Origin: Solenopsis invicta | Taxonomy: Eukaryota > Arthropoda > Insecta > Hymenoptera > Formicidae | Direction: 5' to 3' | NCBI RefSeq assembly: GCF_016802725.1 | Contig: NC_052665.1 | Coordinates: 16,622,501 to 16,686,500, forward strand | DNA length: 64,000 bases | Shown here: positions 11,157-21,600 of the stretch, one piece after another | Layout: the number at the start of each line of letters is the position of its first letter | How positions within the stretch are numbered: the first letter of the stretch is position 1 | Program-made: the position numbers and the translations under genes | The notes under the pieces: generated by a model | The model's input: only the letters and a program-made list of their open reading frames with translations | The model's database searches: none | What the model was told of the DNA's origin: nothing

Positions 11157-12329
11157 ATGGCAGAACTTCTAAAGGAAGATCCAGCAAGCAATCCTATTTT
11201 TTCATGGGGGATGAAAATACAGATTATTACTCCTTCCACCCCATCGATTATTGACATTTCTCATTTAATGTATGAAGAATTATTGTCTGACGACCAATCA
11301 ATAGAAAAGATTATTCTGCCTGAATACATAGATTATTATTGCACTGCAATGGTCTGGTTTAGGATTGTATCATTAAAACCTAAGCTTTTTCAGAGTACTA
11401 CATTCTTTGAAAAGCATTTATTGCTTCTGTTGGAACAAAAGGAATTTGCAATTCCTGAACCATTGTTTATGCAATTAAAAGTGCTAGGGTCTGTTCAAAT
11501 TTCATCTGAAAAGTATTTATACCCAAGCTTTCCAAAACTACCCACTGAGAAGATTGATTCTCATGGGGGATATTATGGGCCTATTAATGAAGATACACAC
11601 AATTTGTATGAAGAAATTCCCTGTCTCGGTGTATTATCTGAAGCTGTTAGGAAATCTGTTAGTGAAGCAGCTCCAGGACGATATATTTCTGCTCTAAGTA
11701 CAGAAGATATCTCTCCAAATGAAAACCTACTTGGATATTTTCCATTGGGTCAACGTCATCCAGAAGCGAAGAATCTTGCTTCTATTTGCAACATTACTGC
11801 TGAAAACTTTCCAGAATTCCCTGCTGGTACAGGAATCAACATGCAATTGTTATCTCAAGTATCAAATTTTTTTGCTCAGACAAAGACCTTCACAGTAGAG
11901 ACAGTTAACTTTAAAACTCTGACTCAACTTGGATCAATTATACAAGCAACTATCCAGAAGAACTCGGAACTTATCGATTCAGGAATATTGGAGAAGCGTG
12001 GCAATTTAATCGTCACTAGCTGCAATAATGAAAAACGAACTGTAGTGGGTGCATCTATCATGTTTACTCCACAACTATGGAAAACAAGTAGTGAGGATGC
12101 ATCAATTTGGGCGTGCATCGATGACCCACCTGAAGATTACATTACATATAGAAATGAAAGACGTACTGAAGTACAACATTACAATAAAGATTACAACTCC
12201 TATTCACAACAAGGAAATCGATTTAGAACGATGGTCATAAAGAAAATGAGATACAATAATTTTACAAGTAATTCAAGCTGCAGTCAACAGATTCTAAATC
12301 AATCTCAGAAGGAAGAAGAAAAATCTTAG
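11157..12329 (+). CDS. Intact intronless 390-aa protein of unknown function; candidate endogenous partiti-like virus capsid gene
   Basis: A 390-codon ORF with no stops or introns and ordinary amino-acid composition. This sets it apart from the other long ORFs in the window, which are low-complexity. It starts MAELLKEDPASNP and has a hydrophobic helix-rich segment (residues about 55-80), a Gly-Tyr-Tyr-Gly turn near residue 139 followed by an HNLYEEIPCLGVL block, a LGYFPLGQRHPEAKN block near residue 192, an FPAGTG loop near 221 and a Lys/Asn/Ser-rich tail. No signal peptide, membrane span or known catalytic motif is visible. From general recollection the block pattern and length resemble capsid proteins of insect partiti-like dsRNA viruses, but this was not computed and is inference only. 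The start at 11,157 is preferred because the repeat unit's leader ends directly before it and the truncated copy keeps the same ATG. A possible splice acceptor (TTTCATGCAG) lies just upstream. An AATAAA occurs at about 12,812. Confidence 0.7.
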   Translation: MAELLKEDPASNPIFSWGMKIQIITPSTPSIIDISHLMYEELLSDDQSIEKIILPEYIDYYCTAMVWFRIVSLKPKLFQSTTFFEKHLLLLLEQKEFAIPEPLFMQLKVLGSVQISSEKYLYPSFPKLPTEKIDSHGGYYGPINEDTHNLYEEIPCLGVLSEAVRKSVSEAAPGRYISALSTEDISPNENLLGYFPLGQRHPEAKNLASICNITAENFPEFPAGTGINMQLLSQVSNFFAQTKTFTVETVNFKTLTQLGSIIQATIQKNSELIDSGILEKRGNLIVTSCNNEKRTVVGASIMFTPQLWKTSSEDASIWACIDDPPEDYITYRNERRTEVQHYNKDYNSYSQQGNRFRTMVIKKMRYNNFTSNSSCSQQILNQSQKEEEKS

Positions 12330-12600
12330 GGAGGTCTCATTACAACCATAATCATAATAAACTTAGTAGGTTTCAATTTCATGCTGATAAAATGGCAGAA
12401 CTTCAAAAGGAAGATCTGGCGAGCAATATTTTTTCACAGATCAAATTACACTATTAATGATAAAAGATGTACTGTATTACAAGATTACAATGAAGTTTAC
12501 AATAAAATCCTATTCACAGAATGTCAGTTTAGGGAGATTATTATAAAGAAAATTATGTGAAAAAATATGTAGGCGAAAAAATAATTTTATGAATCATTCT
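12330..12600 (+). pseudogene. Internally deleted second copy of the 390-aa gene
   Basis: The leader (12,343-12,391) and first codons from ATG at 12,392 closely match the intact copy. After about 16 codons the sequence jumps to material matching the intact copy from about 12,135 onward (ATTACA, then an AGATGTACTG-like block, then the CCTATTCACA and ATAAAGAAAAT blocks). About 930 bases are missing. The reading frame stops after 17-18 codons (TATTAA). The spacing between the two start codons is 1,235 bases, which defines the unit length. Confidence 0.8.
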
Positions 12601-15325
12601 GAAGAAAACTCTCATTAAGTTTGAAAAAAAATGTATCACGTCCTATCGCTTTCTTATATTTCACATATATTGTTTCTCTAGGTATCTATAAAAATATATG
12701 TCACAAAACTATTAATAATACTATTTGTTTAGCGAGAGGATTAAGTTTAGCATATAAGGCTTCACAAAGCTCATAGTATCGACAGACTTTTAGAATACTG
12801 TCCAAGCTGTTAATAAATTAAAGTTTTAAGAAAGTGTGTTTAAAGAATGTCGCGCTCGCAACCATTTCTTATTTAGACCAATTTTATATTTTCACTGTCT
12901 GTTTTGTTTGTAAAATTCCAGCTTTTTCTAGAGGTATGGTATAAACTTTGTAAAAGTGAAGCAACTTATGGTAATCAATATGTTATAATTTTGCATCATC
13001 AATACTCTTTGATAATGAATAAATGTTAAAAGAATGATTGAAGATATGAAATAGAAGAAAAATGATCAGTTACGTGTCCATTATAATGAACCTTTATTTC
13101 CATTGTAGACAATACTTTAGCTTTTACTTTTGCCTTATTAACTATCTATTTTTGTCTTCCTAACTGTGTATGTTAATATATAAAATATTAATCTTTAAAT
13201 AACACATGGATCATTCATGTCTATATATAAACGAGTTTTTTTTTTAAGTGGATAATAGCAGAATTTTAATTATTTTTCAAATATTGAAGGGAGAAGTTAA
13301 AAATGGACTCGTATGATCCATATACGCTATTAGAAGTTTTTGACAAAATATTTTTTTTTGTTAAATGCATTATTGCTTTATGCATTTCGTAGTTATCAAT
13401 CTGAATGTTAAAAAGATTTTTTTCTGTATCTGAGACGATAAATAATAAAATTGATGTCTATGATAAAAAATGTTTATTTTCATTACTTTGTTATATATCT
13501 TGTTTATGTATTTTTAAGTTTCGATAATAAAATAATCATTTCTTTTCTAAGCTTTTTAAACATTTTAATTATCAAAACCGATACTAAATATCATTTATTT
13601 CTTTAAGATTTTCTAAACTTGCACAAAGTGAAAAAGAAAATTATCTTCATGCATTGAATACAAATACGAAAGTTTCACTGCCTATTCCAACATGTGTGTA
13701 TATCTAAGTAATTGGCACCATGATTGGCACATCTATTTGAAATTATAGTTATATCGACGTTCTTTTTTTCTTTAGACGGAATGTCTACGTCGAAATTTTG
13801 TTATCATTTCATGATTCTTTTAATATATGTATGATAGATAATTAGAAATTGCGATAAAAACAATGTTTTCTTTTTTCTTTGTCTTCTCTTGTATAACTTT
13901 TGTATAATCTTTTATTTTGTATAATATATATATATCCTTCAGATGTACAGTAAATAAGTTTATTATATCATAAAAAAAATATTTAGTGCATAATTAGTAA
14001 AAGCGTTTATTTTTTCGAGAAATTAAGTAAGAAGAACTTATTAATAATCCGTGTTAATTAATTGCATAACAATAAATCAATCCTCGAAATAAGTGAATCT
14101 TTTTCAAAAAGAGCACTTGAACTTTTACAGTTTTATGGACCAGCATGATAAAATAAAGACGTACAATTTCTCTCTAAGCTGATATTTTCTTTTAATGCTA
14201 ACGATGTGATAAATATGTACGTGTATATATATATTATTACAACACTATTTATTACACAAGATGCGAATACAAGATTGTTTCGGCAGATCTAACGAGTATT
14301 GATTGAGTCTACAAAAGTTTCGGGGTTGGATCGTTATGTATTCGTTTCCTGACGACATGAATAGATACGGTAGCGATAATAACCATAGCAATATATAATA
14401 ACAATAGTAATAAAATAATATAATAATAAACGCTCTCTCGTCGCTATCCGATTTTCTACATACATGTACATGAGATTTGCGGATTCAAGTGAATAAAACC
14501 TGCGCACAAAAAATTCATAAATAGACTTCGCTGACAAAATTCGCGGTGCTCCAAAAGGCGGAGAAACAAGAAAAGAATCATCAATCATAAATACACAGAA
14601 GCTATACTCTTTCACCTCTCATTTATACATCATAATATTTCTTTCACGTATCATCTTTCAATATTTATTATTACGTCATTGAAAAATTTGGCAGGTGAAT
14701 CGTGGCGAGATTTTTATGTAATAAGAGCTAATCGTTAGACTCTCGAACAGTAGGCGAGTAAATAATGTAGAACCTTACTTTACGAATGCAGACAGATAAT
14801 TGAACCTTGAAAAATGGTCGCCCCATCCACCCGTTGAGGAAAGAGGGTTTCCCAAGTGGCGCGCGCATGTTCTTAAACTTGAAGATGTACGTCTCTTAGC
14901 AATAATTTTCAGTGGCCACAAAGTTATCTCGTAAAATACTCTTAAATTGTATATATAGATCTATGTACAATTTCATAAAATAATATTAATTTAATATATA
15001 GATTTCGTTTTATATTATATAATATTGCATATCGTTGTGTATCGCGTGTGTGACGTGTATTTCTTGTTGCGTGTACATGTTACAATATATTATTTAGTTG
15101 CTTAAATATCTCGTTTGATTATTATTCATGATGTGTATCCGTTTGATATGAGAGGGTCAATCCCATATTTTTTTTGACGAATAAGAGTGAATGTTGGCAC
15201 AGACAGTGGCTGGGTTAAAGGCACTTTGGGGTGATTGATTCTCTCCGCAGTACCCTCCAGCAAAACCATCTTACGAATTCTCTCCCCGCTTCCTCTTCAT
15301 TATCTTTCCCATCGCCTGCTCTCTT

Positions 15326-15370
<45 letters not shown>

Positions 15371-15521
15371 TTACCTTTACATACGTCGTGCGTAATATTG
15401 TTCTCGCATGACCACGCGGTTCTTATTTCCCATTTAATTACGCGACTCTCTAACTACTTTAAAGTAAAATATGCTGTCTCTGATGAGCATTGGAGTGTAA
15501 ATGGCGAACCGAGTACAGCTC
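12600..15521. other. Convergent intergenic region / probable amphiphysin 3' UTR
   Basis: AT-rich DNA between the plus-strand ORF and the amphiphysin stop codon. It holds a (CT)n tract at 15,331-15,366 and several AATAAA-like signals on the minus strand (for example near 14,245), any of which could end the amphiphysin transcript. The 93-codon minus ORF at 14,334-14,615 has no recognisable features. No gene was found. Confidence 0.6.
15331..15366. repeat. (CT)n microsatellite
   Basis: Eighteen perfect CT units about 165 bases downstream of the amphiphysin stop codon, probably in its 3' UTR (AG-repeat in the transcript). Confidence 0.9.
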
Positions 15522-15602
15522 TCACAGCGGTTTCGTGAAGTTCGCCGGGAACATACCCTTCTCATTGGTGCCTTCCTTCATACCCATTAACCAGCCTTCT
15601 TC
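15522..15602 (-). CDS. Amph: Amphiphysin exon 9 (end of SH3, stop)
   Basis: Encodes EEGWLMGMKEGTNEKG, MFPANFTKPL and then TGA. The Trp and the PxNF motif are the ligand-binding SH3 signature. The acceptor is TTTACAG and the phase is 0. It joins EEQ of the previous exon. Confidence 0.95.
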   Translation of the reverse strand, partial: EEGWLMGMKEGTNEKGMFPANFTKPL

Positions 15603-18600
15603 CTGTAAAGAAACACCATAAAAAGAAATGTCAAACGTGTGCGTTTAGATATCGTAATACATCATCGAGTCTTATTTATTCGAAGGATTACGGACCTGCT
15701 CCTCGGGATCGTCGTACTCCACGACACGAATAATCTCGCCGACGTCAAACGACAATTCATCCACATCCTCACGGCTGTATTTGTAAGTGGCTTTAACCCT
15801 GTATAAAACGCCCGGCGGCAGATTGTCGGTTGTCGCCCCTATAGAGAAATTAGCAGCATTTTCATATTCCGCCTCTAGAATGATCGAGTCCGCCCCGTTA
15901 GTCATGGACCTGTCTGTGAGTTTGTCCGCATGGAGACTTGGATATGTACCAATTATGTGCAATAGTTTCGTTTCAAAGTTTCGTCTAACTGCATAATTAA
16001 TGTTTAATTTCACAACTAGGTCAGAGTAACTACGATCTCGTTTCGGCAAGACCATGCACAAAGGGGCAGGCAGCGTACTACTATTGTATTGACGATCATC
16101 CAATAACACAAAAGTAACATTTAACTGTTACATTACATACGCACAAATTTACTTTAAATATTAAAACAATCTATTGAATTCAATTTTACGAAAACAAATC
16201 GACATTAAAATGTTGCTTTTGCGAAATTTAATTAGTCTATTTTATATTTACTTTAATAAAAATCTATTAAATGTATGTTTTAATTATGCAGACATTTTTA
16301 ATATTGCAAAAGAATAAAGCTAAAAGCTGTTTTTAAATTCTTTAAGACGAAAATTCGAATTTATGAAATGTCAAGATCACTTCATATATGCGACTTCAGT
16401 TGAAATCTCAAAGAAGAGTGTAGACAACGTTACGAAAAAAATTAAGATTAAAAAAAACACGGAAAAATTCAAGTTCGCGGACGGCTTACCGACTGGAATA
16501 TCGTACAACTCTTCGACTCCTTTGGCAGGCGCGACTGCGTTCTGTGGCGACGTATCCTGATTATTGAGAGAGTTATCATTGCTGTTAGCGTTGCTATTAG
16601 CATTGCTGTTAGCGTTGCCGTTTATCTGGGTGGTCGGCGATGTGTCTCTGGCAACGGGCGCGGTATCATCCAAAGCTGAAACGCAAGAGAAAGCTCACTC
16701 AAAACTGAATGCCGAGCCACAATACGGCCTTGTGGAACTCAAAGCCTTTCGAAATGTTTCTTGTCTTTTCTGCGTAGCGAGAACATTACAAGCATGCAAG
16801 TGTGTTAGTGTAATATATACATAGTTAATGTACACACGCACAAATCCAACTTGAACAAAAATACAGCAAAATGATTACCTCCTGAGATATTGTTCTGCGC
16901 CGGTTGCGTGTTAATTATTAGGCTGAAACAAATCAAGGTTATTAGTATTATATAACAGCTATACCTCTCGGTTTTACATTTTTGTATAATTATTACTCTA
17001 TTGTACCACATTTTATGTAACAACTGTTCAGTATTTACGTTTTATGCGATTGCAGCTCTGCAAAATTTTCCCACATTTTTCTTTTCTTTTGTAATTATTA
17101 TTTTAATATGTAATTTTTGTATTAATTAATAATTGCAATCTTACAGTATCGATTTACTTACGACGAGTTTGCGTTAGGCGACTTCGGTGATTGCGGTTCC
17201 GTGTTCTTCTTTAGTGTGTAAGATCCTCGTTGACTTTCATTAGCCAATTTATCGACGATTGCTTCTAATTCGGAATATACCTAGGAATGCGAACATGAAT
17301 AAGTAAAATGATGACAATTATATCATAGAAATCCGTGAACTTTTAAATTTTTATACATTTCAATAAAGAAATCAAATAAAAAATTCAAATTAAAATATGT
17401 TAGAAATCAGTTAAAATGTCAAATTCTACATTTTTAAATCTCGCCTGAAAATGCTTGACATTTTTTTTAAAGAATCAATCATTGTTACTGTTTTTTTATT
17501 GTCTTTAGATACCTTGGCACTTTCAGTGTGAAACACTTGCTCCGCAGCGAAGAGCGTTTGCAGATTTGTGACGAGGAAAAGAACGCGCGAATCGAATAAT
17601 GCCGGCAATTCGTCGTGCAGTTCGGAATTTAGCTGTTCGTATGTACGTTTTGCCTCCTCCAGCAGCTCCTTCCCTCGGGATACTTTGAGTTCGTCCCTCT
17701 TTTTTGGATTGCACTGCAACGACTGGAAGTTGTGTCTCTGACTGTCATAATCCACCAGTTTACGCCCGCGCTTGTCGACCTTTTTCTGGAAAATCGGTAA
17801 AAGCGTTAAATGTAGCAATTTGATTATATTTTATTATTAACATATCTTATTATTAATTGACTAAATTATTACCATTATAATTCAAAACACTAAGCAAAAT
17901 CCTAAGAAAAATTTATTTTTAATCTTTGTTATATATATGAAGAGCACATTGATCTGCATATATCATTTTACAAATTATCTTATGCAAATTATTTTTTATT
18001 TGTTACAAAAACACGTAACGAAATATTTATTATTTATATATTTATTTATTTATTTATTAAGAGAATCAATGATAGAAACAAGTTCTGATAAAAAAAAGAA
18101 TGTACAAGAAGAATAAAATTAAAATTTATTAATTTATGTACTAATCTAGTTGCGATTAATGAAATTTTACTTTTTACAACAAATTGCAAAAGAAGAATGT
18201 TATTAATGAAGAAATCGTTTGGTGCAACCATCGACGGCTGCACGCGACCTACCCTCATCTCCGGGAATTGACTTTGATATGTGTTGAGTGGTACAAGAAC
18301 CTGGTCCGCGAGTTTGTGAGTGAAATCTTGCCACAGCATGTCAAGATTTTGTGCCTGCACGTATAACAGATCGTGTCCGGTCCATTGACTCTCGTAGATC
18401 TCATTCAACGAGTCCATGAGCGTCTTCGAGGCGGCCTGCACCGCTGCAAAACAAAACGCACACGTTCAATTCGCCTCACCTACTTTTTTTATCGGTGTTT
18501 CAATTGTTATCGATACAATTTTTAATACTATTAAAAAGGAATACGCGCAAAGAACTCGTATCGAAAAGATTCATGCCGCAAAGATAACGGGGAGGAAGAT

Positions 18601-21600
18601 TTATCTCAAGTCGAAGACACCGCGGTCGTCAGGAGAGACGATGCTGTTTCGCAAACCATGGAGAGAAACTTTTTCACGCCGATTTTCCATCATGGCGACA
18701 CGTGTCTTTTTACTTCAGGAATAAACGCACGACGCGGGTGACTACTTTCCTGACCTACATCTAAACCAATCCTAGTGCATTCACCTACGGCGATAAGCCG
18801 ATTGCTTACGAATTCCTCGCTACGGCTCGCGCAAAAGTTGCAGAGTGGTTTTATCGCTCACGTCGAATTTCGATGCCTAGTTCGAATTACGAGAACGAGA
18901 TAAATAGTTTTATAAATTGATATGACATTTGATTTACCTGTTATGACATTGCAATACAATTTTTCACAGAAAGAGATTTCTTCTAATTCAATTAAATACT
19001 ATTTGATTTGCATTTAATTAAACTCTTAATTAAAGTATTTTATACAGCATATTTTCCAAACGTTATATTTAAAACTAATAAATAAAATAAAAATAAAACA
19101 GAACGAAATGTTCCACACAGTGAAAAAAGAGTTCGGTAATAGCTACTAAATGTTGGGTAAAATAATGTCAATTAAAAATTATTAATTAATATAATAAAAA
19201 ATCATTTTACTTTTCTTAAATATTTTGTAAATATTACTTTTGATAATACTTGCTAAATATTTAGAAAAGTAAAATTATTTTTCATTATATTAGTTAAATA
19301 TTTAATTTGCATTATTTCACTCATCATTTGCTAGCTATTACCAAACCTTTTTTTAGCATGTAGAAAAATATCGATTTCCAACGAGTCGACGAATTTGTAT
19401 GAGAAAATTGTGGGTGTTTCTGAGAGAGAGTTTCCACTCTATAAAATAATTACATTTATCGGCAGGAATAATTAAGCGGTCTCACGCGCGCGACTACATT
19501 ATAAATTAATTTTAATAAGCGTCAATTTTAACAGAGGCCCAACTGAAGGCAATCAACATCGTTCATGTAGCGCTAACGCGTCCAAACGATTTGTCGTTAA
19601 TGCAAATTACGTTAAGCGAGCTGCCATAATTCTCAGTATGATCGCTTTTTATTCGGTTCAACGAGTCGCGCGCCGCGCCGCGCCGTCGTCCTCATTAGCT
19701 TCTTTCCTCTCATCTGGAACTTGGACTCGGACGTAGAGCGTGCGATGATGGAAATCGCGAAAATTGTGACGAATCGTCGGCGATGGGATTCTCAACGCGT
19801 CACGAACATACTTTCGTCGTATTCTACCGTTCGTCGCCCGCGTTTATGATGACAGACGAATTTCCGTCGCACCTATCTATCGACAACGTTTCGCGGCATG
19901 CGGGTGTTTATGCGGAACGACACTGTGTTCCTCGTCTCAAAAAGGAAAGCTAAGAGCCGCTACCGCGAGTCCTGCATACTCCAAGATTAACACCTCCTCT
20001 AAAGGAAGTCGTCCGCGACCGCGTCGCGACGTTTACCTAACGGGAAGCAGCGCGTCCCCGAAATCACCGTTGCCTATTCTTCCGCACATTTCTGTCCATT
20101 TTTGACTCCGACTTTTAGTTCTCGGCGAAAATTAAAATTTGTCAACGAAGTCGAAGAGTGCCGATATATTCCTGTACGGCAGAAGCTATAAAAAGCATGC
20201 GAATAACAAACACGTCATTGTAGATCAGCCAAGCGTAGAAAAGTTGTTTGCTACACACTAACACAAGTTCGAGTGGGAGGGATTAAAGATCGGATGATTT
20301 TCCTATTGATTTTTCACGCGTGTTTACCAGTCTTGTGTCGAAAGCACCTTTCACACGATTATATAAGTGATGCAGGGGAAAAATTTGCTCTCATGTTGTT
20401 CTTCAAAATTGTTCTCTGTTCTTCAAAAGTTCAACGTTTTTTCCCCGGCCAACGTAATTGCCTGATTTAAATATTAGCGAGTTATTGTGAGCAGGTTTGA
20501 AGGGCAGAATGAAAATAATAGATTTTCATCTGTTAAGCATCCTCTTATTTCTTAAAAGGTATTCTGAAGAATGATATGACGTTGCACTGCACCCAGAGAA
20601 AAGTTTCTTCGAGTAAAAAAAAATGCACCCAGAGAAAAGTTTCTTCGAGTAAAAAAAAAAATTTGTGCATTGCTATACGGTTAAAGAAAGGTTTTTTTTA
20701 TTGAGGAAATTTTTTAATCGTTCCTCCTCTTTTTATAGAATTAAACAAATAGTTTGGTTGTGCAACGCAAAAATATTTTGAATAAAAATATATATTTTTG
20801 AAACCAGAATAATTATTTTTTACATTTTTGTCAGTTTTCTTTAAATTAAAAAAATATTTGTTTAAATTAATTTGTTTAAATAAATAATTTGAACAAACAA
20901 TTTATTTACTCTAAAAAAGCTAAAAACATTATTTCTTGAAATCAAATAAATTTTTCAAGGTATCAAAGGTATTTTTATTTCAACTTCAAACAAAATCTAA
21001 TCACTGGTGTTTGACGGTGTTTTTAAAAAATTTGAAAAAATTCTGGTACCTTCTTTCTAATTTTCCAAAATACAATTTCGCAATTGTTTGACCCGAAACG
21101 TTTGTCACTTTTTTTCTGTACACGTCGGAATTTGAAGCAGAATAATTAATAATTGAAAAATCGCATGGGTCTTCAAATCCCTGGTTGGATACGGAGGGTT
21201 AAAGACAAATGATGGGCCAATCTCTTATTAATAAAAGAAGTAGTATATTTTCCAGATGTTTACACTATTCTGTCTATCCCGTGTATTTATTTATTATGTA
21301 GGGAAAAGTCGACTGCGTATCGGTCTCTTAAAGCGTACCTATTCAATTTTACATTTATTGTATATACATATTTGAAATTATTATAAAAATTGAAACGATA
21401 TTTTTATAAATTGATAAGTGATAATATTAAAACTAATATTTGCTACGAATAAGAATACGTCAGTTACAAAAATAAATTCAAGCTAGTTTCATTTCGGTAT
21501 TCTTACCTTTACACTTGTTAATTATTGAATATTTAATCGCTTTTTTCAATAAATTATCAATAAAATAAATATTAGTCAATGATCCCTTATATATTATTAA

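Noticed and set aside
14334..14615. 93-codon minus-strand ORF downstream of amphiphysin
   Set aside because: Composition is Tyr/Ile/Phe-rich as expected from AT-rich non-coding DNA, with no conserved motif. It probably lies in or past the amphiphysin 3' UTR.
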